Notes under the pieces: model-generated
Databases searched by the model: none
What the model was told of the DNA's origin: nothing
The model's input: the letters and a program-made list of their open reading frames with translations, nothing else
Part shown: positions 1 to 5,280 of the stretch, one piece after another
How the letters are laid out: every line of letters starts with the position of its first letter
Numbering within the stretch: the stretch's first letter is position 1
NCBI GenBank assembly: GCA_949076555.1
Contig: CARUOB010000086.1
Location: forward strand, 2,867-8,323
DNA length: 5,457 bases
Reading direction: 5' to 3'
DNA from: an uncultured Lachnospiraceae bacterium
Lineage (GTDB): Bacteria > Bacillota > Clostridia > Lachnospirales > Lachnospiraceae
Translations under genes and position numbers: made by a program

Positions 1-32
1 TCCAGACAGGGAATAATCCGCTTTGTGTGCAT
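1..32 (-). CDS. hisF: Imidazole glycerol phosphate synthase cyclase subunit, N-terminal fragment (runs off the window)
   Basis: Only the first ten codons and part of the eleventh are in the window. They read MHTKRIIPCL followed by GA, which fits the Asp expected next. This is the well-conserved N-terminus of HisF, whose usual form is close to MLxKRIIPCLDV; that Asp is a catalytic residue of the cyclase. The start is an ATG at 32-30, with a GGAG ribosome binding site at 41-38, five bases away. HisF is the TIM-barrel subunit that takes ammonia from HisH and makes imidazole glycerol phosphate plus AICAR. It begins 39 bases after the hisH stop in the same direction, the order expected for two subunits of one enzyme. 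The call rests on about eleven residues plus context. Confidence 0.82.
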   Translation of the reverse strand, partial: MHTKRIIPCL

Positions 33-49
33 CGCCGCTCCATTTCTCT

Positions 50-78
50 GGAGTTAATTTTCGAAGAAAATTTACTCC
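50..78 (-). repeat. Inverted repeat (hairpin) at the hisH-hisF junction
   Basis: On the minus strand the arms GGAGTAAATTTTC and GAAAATTAACTCC flank a 3-base loop, giving a 13-bp stem with a single A-A mismatch. The 5' arm contains the hisH stop codon. No T tract follows, so it is unlikely to be a terminator. An intercistronic mRNA hairpin that affects stability or the relative expression of hisH and hisF is the more likely role; that role is inferred. Confidence 0.6.
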
Positions 79-683
79 TTAGTTCTCAAAAAGTTCTGTA
101 ATATCTTAAGTCCCGTCTCTGAGCTTTTCTCCGGATGGAACTGACAGGCAAAAACATTGTCCCGCTCCACCGAAGCGTGAATCCGTGTTCCGTACTCTGT
201 GGCTGCCTTCACGATCCGCGGCTCATCCGCTTGCAGATAATAGGAATGTACGAAGTACACATAAGCGCCTTCCTCTATCCCCCGAAACAGTCGTCCCTGA
301 TTCGGAAACGTCAAAGAGTTCCAACCGATATGAGGTATTTTCAACCCTTCCCCGTCAGGAATGCGCAGGATTTTTCCGGGTAAAAGCCCAAGCCCTTCCA
401 CGCCGGGCGCTTCCTCGCTGCTCTCGAACATTAGCTGTAAACCCAGACATATCCCCAAAAACGGGATTTTCTTTTCGACCGCTTCGCGGATCACGGAAAC
501 CAGTCCATACCCGTGCAGCTTATCCATAGCGTCACCGAAAGCGCCTACGCCGGGCAGGATCACATGATCTGCCAGGAGAATTTCTTCCCTGTTTCTGGTC
601 AGCACGGCCTCTCGACCAAGCAGCGCCACCGCCTTCTCCACACTCTTGATATTCCCGGCGTCATAATCGATAATCGCTACCAT
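72..683 (-). CDS. hisH: Imidazole glycerol phosphate synthase, glutamine amidotransferase subunit
   Basis: HisH is a class I (triad) glutaminase. It releases ammonia from glutamine and passes it to HisF for imidazole glycerol phosphate synthesis, the fifth stage of histidine biosynthesis, in the cytoplasm. Counting from the upstream Met, visible motifs are the N-terminal strand VAIIDYDAGNIKSVEKA, the oxyanion-region PGVGAFGDAM (45-54), the nucleophile Cys80 in GICLGLQLMF, and the His184/Glu186 pair in CQFHPEKSS. The length of about 203 residues is normal and the protein looks intact. Two adjacent ATG codons could start it, at 686 and 683. I chose 683 because the AAGGGG site at 696-691 lies seven bases from it but only four from the upstream ATG, and because the family normally has one Met before the hydrophobic strand. 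The start overlaps the stop of the preceding 802-residue gene, so translation is probably coupled. hisF follows. Confidence 0.96.
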   Translation of the reverse strand: MVAIIDYDAGNIKSVEKAVALLGREAVLTRNREEILLADHVILPGVGAFGDAMDKLHGYGLVSVIREAVEKKIPFLGICLGLQLMFESSEEAPGVEGLGLLPGKILRIPDGEGLKIPHIGWNSLTFPNQGRLFRGIEEGAYVYFVHSYYLQADEPRIVKAATEYGTRIHASVERDNVFACQFHPEKSSETGLKILQNFLRTKE

Positions 684-697
684 CATTCTGCCCCTTC
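681..697 (-). promoter_or_regulatory. hisH ribosome binding site and coupled stop/start
   Basis: The minus strand reads GAAGGGGCAGAATGATGG. The TGA stop of the upstream gene (685-683) sits inside ATGATG, so ribosomes finishing that gene end on the hisH start. The AAGGGG element is itself within the last codons of the upstream gene. Confidence 0.75.
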
Positions 698-3091
698 ATC
701 CGCATTCTCATCCGTGGGTGTCTCTACATCTGCATTTTCATCCGAAGGCTCAGGTTCAACCATCATTTCTTCCGGCAGCATATCCTCTTCCGGCGTCACA
801 TCCTCCTGTATATCTGTCGGCTGTTCTTCCACAGTCTCCGTCTCTAACCCGTCGATTCTCTCGATGATTTCCTCTTCCTCCGGCAGTACATCCTGTCTGC
901 CTGCGGGAATTTCCTCTCCGTAAACCGCCCCGTTTATAATCGCCCCAAGTCTCTGTGAGTATGTCACATCATCCTCTGCTGCAATAATCTCCAGTGCGTC
1001 CTGCTCGGAGACGCCGAAGTCCGCTGACAGTCTCTCTAAGATCTGCTCATAGATCTCTCTGACTTCACCTGCTACATTGTAGGTTTCCGCCTCAATCAAA
1101 ATCTCCTGATACCGCTCCACGCCGCTGATCAGCGCATTCAGCGACTCGAGACGCATATCCAGACTGCTGTAATTTTCATAGGAGCTGAGTTTCCGATCCA
1201 TCTGCAAAATCAAATTGCTTCTCTGATAAAGAATCTCATCCTGCTCGTTCAGTTCCTTGCCGTACAAAAGATCATACACTTCTGCGTAGTTCTGATGATC
1301 GTAAGCTGCCTGTGCCTCTCTCTTCTCCATATAAACGGGCAGGAAGGAAGACAACAGTATAATACAAGCCGCAATTGTACCGCAGAATACAAACACCGTG
1401 ATCACTTTCTTTTTGGAAAGTTTCTTCTCCGGCGGTGCAAACAGATCTACCTCTTCCTCGTCTTTTTTCTTCTTCTCTTTCTTCTTTTTCTTTTTAACTT
1501 TCTTGCTCTCTTCCTCTTCGCCCTCGGCTGCTTCTTCTCCTTCTTCCCCCTCTTTGCCTTTCTTGCCCTTTTTCTTATCTTTCTTTTTCTTCTTTTTCCC
1601 CTTCTTATCTTCTTCCTTCAGTTCTTCCAGAAGCGCTTTGTTCTCGTCGGTAACCATTCCAAGCTCACCGTCACCGTCCGCCAAAACTTCCGCCGCCAGA
1701 GGATCTTCGTCCTCCTCGTCCGACTCTAGCAGGAACGCCATAAGCCTTGCAAACGCGCCGGGCTTCTTTTCCTTTTCCTTCACTTCTTCGGTTTCCGCTT
1801 CCGGCTCTGCTGTTTGCGCTAAAAGCGCTTCCAGCTCATCCCCGGCGTCTTCTACTATCAGTTCCTCGCTGTCTTCTTTCTTCTTTTTCCCAAACAACTT
1901 CTTGCGCCTCTTTTTCTCCTTTTTGGGCTTTCCTCCGTTTTCTCTGGCCTCTATCTCCTCCGGTGTAAGCTCGCGAATGCTCTCCGCTTCTCTGGCCGCC
2001 TCCTCATTCTCAAATAAGTCAAAGCTGCTGTCGCCGTCTCCTACACCCTCCAGCATCGCCAGCACATCGTCATCCGGGGAAACACTCTGGCCAGCCCCTT
2101 CTAACAAATCGTTAATCTCCGATAAATCTTCATCATGATCCATTCCTGCCAGCAGTGCAGAGAGGTCTTCATCGCTCTCTCCCGTATCCTCCAAAGCAAA
2201 ATCATCTACGCTGCTTTCCCCGTCAGATAAATCGCCATTCAACAACCGGTCAATGTCCTCCTCAGACATCAACTCATCCATTCCTCCCGCCGCATCATCC
2301 GATTCCTCTAATGCCAGATCATCCAGCGAAAAGTCGTCTGACACCGCCGCATCACCGCCGCTTGCTCCCAAGTCCAGATCATCCAGAGACAAACCGTCAA
2401 AAGCCGTCTCATCAGCGCTGTCCTCACCCAGATCATCAAAGGAAAAATTATCCAGACCGCCCGACATATCCTCTCCGGTTTCCGTCTCCTCCAATGCGAA
2501 GCCGTCCGGTGACGCACTATCATCCATCCCCAGATCATCCAGAGACAAATCATCGAGCGACAGCCCATCCAGATCCGAATCATCTAAATCCAGGTCATCC
2601 AGCGACAGTCCATCCAGTCCGTCGGTCATACCTTCCTCTGCCTCCGGCTCTTCCAATGAGAAATCGTCCGACGCCAACCCCTCATCCATACCCGGAATAT
2701 CCAGAGGCAGGTCAGCTAAATCCGTCTCATCAAAATCGATCCCATCTAGATCCGAATCGTCCAATGACAATCCGTCTTCCATACCCTCTCCGGTTTCCTC
2801 CAGATCTGAAACAGCGGTATTATGCTCATTCATAAACGCGAGCATGGCTTCCATATCCTCTGTCTCTGAGTCGGCCGCGTCCTTTGGTTCGTCCTCCGTA
2901 CCGCCAAGAGTCCCCATGGACACCAGCATCTCCTCTATCTCTTCGGGAGACATGGCTTTCCCGCCGTCTGCAGGCGTCGTTTGATTATCCCCGCCTTCAG
3001 CCCCGGACACAGCTTCTTCCTCTTCATCCGGTTTCCCGCCTCCCAGTATAGAATCTAATAAACTGTCTAAATATGCTTCACTCGAGCTCAT
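683..3091 (-). CDS. Unrecognised 802-aa acidic, repeat-rich single-pass membrane protein with FliM-like short motifs
   Basis: I do not recognise this as a named family. Layout: residues 1-105 are acidic, opening with SEAYLDSLLDSILGGG and carrying MSPEEIEEMLVSMG (47-60). Residues 106-262 are imperfect SLDDL/DLDD repeats. Residues 271-353 hold further short amphipathic motifs, notably MSEEDIDRLLNG (275-286), LSEINDLLEG (323-332) and DDVLAMLEG (341-349). A basic cluster spans 388-406 and a Lys/Glu-rich tract 491-560. One hydrophobic segment at about 563-587 is the only membrane span. Lys residues just before it predict a cytoplasmic N-terminus. Residues 588-750 look helical, perhaps TPR-like, and would lie outside; the end (735-802) is acidic and Pro-containing. 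There is no signal peptide or known catalytic motif. The ATG has GGGGAG at 3102-3097, five bases upstream, and a promoter at 3131-3159. The likeness of residues 275-286 to the CheY-binding N-terminus of FliM/FliY, and cheV two genes upstream, suggest a docking scaffold. That function is inference. The gene itself is secure: it is long, and its start and stop are well placed. Confidence 0.9.
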   Translation of the reverse strand: MSSSEAYLDSLLDSILGGGKPDEEEEAVSGAEGGDNQTTPADGGKAMSPEEIEEMLVSMGTLGGTEDEPKDAADSETEDMEAMLAFMNEHNTAVSDLEETGEGMEDGLSLDDSDLDGIDFDETDLADLPLDIPGMDEGLASDDFSLEEPEAEEGMTDGLDGLSLDDLDLDDSDLDGLSLDDLSLDDLGMDDSASPDGFALEETETGEDMSGGLDNFSFDDLGEDSADETAFDGLSLDDLDLGASGGDAAVSDDFSLDDLALEESDDAAGGMDELMSEEDIDRLLNGDLSDGESSVDDFALEDTGESDEDLSALLAGMDHDEDLSEINDLLEGAGQSVSPDDDVLAMLEGVGDGDSSFDLFENEEAAREAESIRELTPEEIEARENGGKPKKEKKRRKKLFGKKKKEDSEELIVEDAGDELEALLAQTAEPEAETEEVKEKEKKPGAFARLMAFLLESDEEDEDPLAAEVLADGDGELGMVTDENKALLEELKEEDKKGKKKKKKDKKKGKKGKEGEEGEEAAEGEEEESKKVKKKKKKEKKKKDEEEVDLFAPPEKKLSKKKVITVFVFCGTIAACIILLSSFLPVYMEKREAQAAYDHQNYAEVYDLLYGKELNEQDEILYQRSNLILQMDRKLSSYENYSSLDMRLESLNALISGVERYQEILIEAETYNVAGEVREIYEQILERLSADFGVSEQDALEIIAAEDDVTYSQRLGAIINGAVYGEEIPAGRQDVLPEEEEIIERIDGLETETVEEQPTDIQEDVTPEEDMLPEEMMVEPEPSDENADVETPTDENADEGAE
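1412..1621 (-). repeat. Low-complexity Lys/Glu-rich coding tract (polypurine on the minus strand)
   Basis: This encodes residues 491-560 of the 802-residue protein, mostly runs of Lys (AAA/AAG) alternating with Glu-Gly and Glu blocks. On the minus strand it is nearly all purine, and pyrimidines are rare. It forms a highly charged linker between the acidic N-terminal half and the membrane helix. Such tracts are prone to length variation. Poly-Lys next to a membrane helix could also contact acidic phospholipids or nucleic acid, but nothing here shows that. Confidence 0.8.
2306..2776 (-). repeat. Degenerate SLDDL/DLDD acidic repeat region inside the 802-aa gene
   Basis: Residues 106-262 repeat short units such as GLSLDDSDLDG, GLSLDDLDLDDSDLDG, SLDDLSLDDLG and DDFSLDDLALEE. 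Asp and Leu alternate in short amphipathic steps, separated by flexible acidic spacers containing Met, Gly and Thr. At DNA level a 20-base exact direct repeat occurs at 2374-2393 and 2530-2549, 156 bases (52 codons) apart in the same frame. Close variants lie near 2313-2328 and 2590-2605. The similarity extends to third codon positions, so duplication within the gene is more likely than convergence. Confidence 0.85.
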
Positions 3092-3130
3092 AGTTTCTCC
3101 CCATTAACTTTTTATGTCACACTACCTCAC

Positions 3131-3159
3131 ATTTTATCACATCTTCTCCTATTTAACAA
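3131..3159 (-). promoter_or_regulatory. Sigma-A-type promoter for the 802-aa gene (and hisH-hisF)
   Basis: On the minus strand TTGTTA (3159-3154) is followed by a 17-base spacer and TAAAAT (3136-3131). A TGA directly before the -10 gives an extended -10 (TGn). Transcription would begin near 3124, leaving a leader of about 33 bases to the ATG at 3091. Both hexamers are one or two bases from consensus with ideal spacing. Nothing resembling a flagellar sigma-28 promoter (TAAA, then GCCGATAA) was seen here. Confidence 0.7.
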
Positions 3160-3171
3160 ATCCCTTTTCCA

Positions 3172-3217
3172 AAATCGAGCGCGTGGGTGCTCGCTTCAGA
3201 GAATGCTTCGCATTCTC
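3172..3217 (-). terminator. Two tandem small hairpins after the Sir2-like gene, possible weak terminator
   Basis: Just after the Sir2-like stop, the minus strand has a perfect 8-bp stem, GAGAATGC with GCATTCTC around a 3-base loop (3217-3199). A second stem follows, CGAGC with GCTCG (3193-3176), and then ATTTT. The short U run makes the second hairpin a possible weak terminator. The position between a stop codon and the next promoter supports a transcription boundary. The first palindrome resembles another at 5258-5279. Confidence 0.45.
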
Positions 3218-3219
3218 CC

Positions 3220-4032
3220 TCAATGTTTCACACTGTCGCAATTTCCTAATAAGCCCAGAAAATCAACAGGATTCTCCGCAATTCCTCTGCACCTGCCCGC
3301 AATCTCCTCCCCTGCCTGATAAAGCCGGGGATGTACACGATATAAGAAAGCCTTTTGGTTGTAGTACACCATTTTTTCAAAGGGGAACCGAATAATGCTG
3401 GGATAATGCATTCCCGCCCCCAGCTCCAACACGCACAGCCTTTTATTCACAGTACCCCGCAGCCATTTCGTGTAGACATTCCACTGGTCCAGATATCCCT
3501 CCTGTGCGTAGCTCTCTACCCCGAGCTGATTAAACCGCAGTTTCCCGCCGCATTTTTCACAAACCGGCTCTTTCAGGTCTGCCAACGGCTGCTCACCTGC
3601 GTAGTACCGCAAAACCGCCTCGTATGTATCTTCATGTATCTTCGACAATTCTCCCGCGCAGTTCCGTTCACACTGCATCCAGCGAAAGCCGCCGCAGGGC
3701 GTCACCAGTCGTTTCTCATCCAGCCCTGCCCCGTACAAATAATCGTCTATACAGAGCGAAACCACAAAATAATTCTTTTCGCTCAAAAGCGCTTTCAAAG
3801 CCTGATAAGCCCGTGTCCATCTGTCCTCCCGCTTCTCGCGCAGCACCATCTTCTGCAAAAAAGGCACAATCCAGACATAACGCTCATCGTCTCCGATCTC
3901 CCGCTCAATTTCCTGATATCTCTCATCCTGCAAAAGCGCGCCCCAGCCATACTGGAATCCTTCTCCAATCCCCACGAGAACAAGCTCCGCATCCTGTATC
4001 TTTTCCCTTATTTCCTGTAATTGTGTCTCCAT
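3220..4032 (-). CDS. Divergent Sir2-fold (sirtuin-like) protein, catalytic His position replaced
   Basis: I read this 270-residue protein as a sirtuin relative. Landmarks in order: ELVLVGIGEGF (16-26) in the place of the GAG-x-S nucleotide loop; NYFVVSLCIDDYLYGAG (87-103), matching the TTNVD...AG segment; TPCGGFRWMQC (111-121) at the position of the catalytic-His loop; a four-Cys zinc site, C121/C125 and C158/C161; and LELGAGMHYPSIIRFPFEK (202-220), matching the LELGVG-NTP-IIRFPFE motif of bacterial Sir2-like proteins. By eye, the catalytic His (Gln in some macrodomain-linked sirtuins) is Cys113, and the NAD-binding Asn is Cys94. It may therefore bind NAD or an ADP-ribosyl ligand without ordinary deacylation, or use different chemistry. 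The start ATG has AGAGG about ten bases upstream. It lies 83 bases after cheV, behind a terminator hairpin and with no clear promoter of its own. The family call is fairly sure; activity is unknown. Confidence 0.75.
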   Translation of the reverse strand: METQLQEIREKIQDAELVLVGIGEGFQYGWGALLQDERYQEIEREIGDDERYVWIVPFLQKMVLREKREDRWTRAYQALKALLSEKNYFVVSLCIDDYLYGAGLDEKRLVTPCGGFRWMQCERNCAGELSKIHEDTYEAVLRYYAGEQPLADLKEPVCEKCGGKLRFNQLGVESYAQEGYLDQWNVYTKWLRGTVNKRLCVLELGAGMHYPSIIRFPFEKMVYYNQKAFLYRVHPRLYQAGEEIAGRCRGIAENPVDFLGLLGNCDSVKH

Positions 4033-4068
4033 CTTCGCATTTCCTCTGCGTATATCTGTGCATAAGAT

Positions 4069-4092
4069 AAGGCCGGGAAAATCCCGGCCTTT
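4069..4092 (-). terminator. GC-rich intrinsic terminator hairpin after cheV
   Basis: AAGGCCGGGA and TCCCGGCCTT form a perfect 10-bp stem around a 3-base loop, 24 bases past the cheV stop. On the minus strand the tail is only TTATCTTAT, so termination is probably incomplete and may let some transcripts continue into the Sir2-like gene. Confidence 0.75.
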
Positions 4093-4115
4093 ACTTCTTG
4101 ATATGTCCCGCCTGC

Positions 4116-5018
4116 TTATTTGTTAGCCAAGACCAGTTCGTCAACCACACGTACCAAATTACCGATTTCCGGCTTAGAAAGCTGCGCATTCGCTCCGAGC
4201 GCCTCTCCCTTTCTCTTCATATCCTCATTCACCAAGGATGAAAAGATAACGATAGGAATATTCTTCGTCTCATCATCCGACTTCACCAGCTTCGTCAATC
4301 TGTGTCCGTCCATAAGCGGCATCTCGATATCCGTAATAATACACTGTACATGCTCTCTGAGCGTACCCTCTTTCTTGCACTCCTGAATCACATCATAAGC
4401 CTGCTGGCCGTTCTCCGTGTGAATCAAATTCACATAACCAGCCTTATGTAAGGAATCTACAATCAGCTTATTCAAAAGCGGTGAATCCTCGGCAATCAGA
4501 ATCGGCACATCAATCCTGTGTCTCTCACCCAGCTCCTCGATATCCGCGACTTTAAGACCTGTCTCCGGATTAATGTCCGTAACGATTTTCTCAAAGTCAA
4601 GAATAATAATCAGTCTGTCATCAAATTTGATGATACCCGTCGATACACCGTCTTCTGAAGTGGATATCGTCGTGCCCGGCTTAATGATCTCTCTCCATGA
4701 CACACGATGAATACCAACTACAGAATCCACGTGAAATGCGATATCCAACTTATTAAAATTCGTGACGATAAAGAGCCCGCCCGGTTCAGATACACCGCGC
4801 TGTAAACAGTTCTTCAGGTCAATCGCCGTGATCATCACATCACGCGGCATAAAAATGCCCTCAACACTCGGATGCGCATTCGGTACAGGCGTTACCTCCT
4901 GATAATTAATGATTTCCTTGATCTTCGCCACATTGATACCGTAAGCATTTCCGTCCAGCTTAAATTCCAGTACCTCCAGCTCATTTGTTCCATTTTCAAG
5001 CAGAATCTTTGTATCCAT
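4116..5018 (-). CDS. cheV: Chemotaxis coupling protein CheV (CheW domain plus receiver domain)
   Basis: CheV links chemoreceptors to the CheA kinase through its CheW-like domain. Its receiver domain is phosphorylated by CheA and takes part in adaptation, in the cytoplasm at the receptor array. Numbering from an in-frame GTG at 5027: the CheW domain spans about 15-155 (LEFKLDGNAYGINVAKIKEI, then VTPVPNAHPSVEGIFMPR). The receiver domain spans about 174-301, with acidic pocket Glu180-Asp181, phospho-acceptor Asp233 in ITDIEMPLMDG, Ser263/Ser264 at the switch position and Lys285 in LSKPE. All key receiver residues are present. The length is normal for CheV. I start it at the ATG at 5018 rather than the GTG, because the GAGGTGG ribosome binding site at 5030-5024 lies five bases upstream of the ATG and covers the GTG. 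No other che or flagellar gene is in the window. It has its own promoter behind the rRNA terminator and a hairpin terminator after it. Confidence 0.96.
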   Translation of the reverse strand: MDTKILLENGTNELEVLEFKLDGNAYGINVAKIKEIINYQEVTPVPNAHPSVEGIFMPRDVMITAIDLKNCLQRGVSEPGGLFIVTNFNKLDIAFHVDSVVGIHRVSWREIIKPGTTISTSEDGVSTGIIKFDDRLIIILDFEKIVTDINPETGLKVADIEELGERHRIDVPILIAEDSPLLNKLIVDSLHKAGYVNLIHTENGQQAYDVIQECKKEGTLREHVQCIITDIEMPLMDGHRLTKLVKSDDETKNIPIVIFSSLVNEDMKRKGEALGANAQLSKPEIGNLVRVVDELVLANK

Positions 5019-5028
5019 GCAATCCACC

Positions 5029-5076
5029 TCACGTTATATATTTAGAAAATACCGTCGCATCTTTCAGATTGCTCAT
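5029..5076 (-). CDS. Possible 15-codon leader ORF upstream of cheV
   Basis: ATG at 5076 opens MSNLKDATVFSKYIT and ends at TGA (5031-5029). AAGGG at 5087-5083 lies six bases upstream of the ATG, a plausible ribosome binding site. The stop overlaps the GAGGTGG site of cheV, so translation of the leader would end on the cheV initiation region; it is not in frame with cheV. A second ATG four bases upstream opens a different 12-codon frame. ORFs this short arise easily by chance, so this is tentative. Confidence 0.25.
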   Translation of the reverse strand: MSNLKDATVFSKYIT

Positions 5077-5126
5077 TCATTTCCCTTAAATGTAAACAAA
5101 TTTAGCCGCAATCTCAGATTTATCTT

Positions 5127-5135
5127 ATTATATCA
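5127..5135 (-). promoter_or_regulatory. Extended -10 promoter for cheV
   Basis: The minus strand reads TGATATAAT: a consensus TATAAT (5132-5127) with the TGn extension. No good -35 hexamer is visible; the proper distance falls in the T tract of the rRNA terminator. Transcription would start near 5120, giving a leader of about 100 bases before cheV. A sigma-28 type promoter was not seen, so cheV is probably expressed by the housekeeping sigma factor. Confidence 0.65.
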
Positions 5136-5145
5136 CAAATATTCT

Positions 5146-5185
5146 AAAAAAAAAACACTAATTACAATTTTTTGTAAATAGTGTT
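5146..5185 (-). terminator. Strong intrinsic terminator of the rRNA operon
   Basis: The arms AACACTATTTACAA (5185-5172) and TTGTAATTAGTGTT (5167-5154) pair over 14 positions with one mismatch around a loop AAAA. They run directly into ten consecutive T (5155-5146, sharing the last two stem positions) on the minus strand. It lies about 155 bases beyond the 23S 3' end and just before the cheV promoter, so it separates rRNA from cheV transcription. Confidence 0.88.
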
Positions 5186-5257
5186 AATAAACTGAAAAAC
5201 ATACCCTCAAAACCAAATACTGAATCTCCTGTTTCTTTCTATCCGTTTGTCATCCCG

Positions 5258-5279
5258 AAAGAATGCGTCAGCATTCTTT
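5258..5279 (-). repeat. Short perfect palindrome in the rRNA trailer
   Basis: AAAGAATGC and GCATTCTTT form a perfect 9-bp stem around a 4-base loop. Only three T follow on the minus strand, so it is a poor terminator alone. Its GAATGC/GCATTC core is shared with the palindrome at 3199-3217. Confidence 0.6.
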
Positions 5280-5280
5280 G

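Noticed and set aside
1450..1470. Possible programmed -1 frameshift at AAAAAAG in the Lys-rich tract
   Set aside because: The heptamer is not in the X-XXY-YYZ phase for the reading frame, and the frame continues through the membrane helix and C-terminal domain without need of a shift.
1398..2138. Long plus-strand Ser-rich open frame opposite the 802-aa gene
   Set aside because: It is the antisense of Glu/Asp/Lys-rich codons, which read as Ser/Phe-rich without stops. It has no recognisable domain, and the minus frame has the promoter, the ribosome binding site and coherent domain structure.
2306..2776. Possible CRISPR-like or direct-repeat array
   Set aside because: The repeats are in frame, of variable length and inside a coding region. 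There are no uniform spacers.
2253..2984. Second plus-strand Ser/Pro-rich open frame
   Set aside because: It is the mirror of the SLDDL repeats. Its composition follows from the minus-strand codons, and it has no independent coding evidence.
3355..4020. Plus-strand open frame opposite the Sir2-like gene
   Set aside because: It overlaps fully a minus-strand gene with sirtuin motifs and a zinc site. The plus translation shows no family features.
5186..5280. 5S rRNA or tRNA after 23S
   Set aside because: No 5S core motif and no tRNA T-arm or acceptor pattern was found on either strand.
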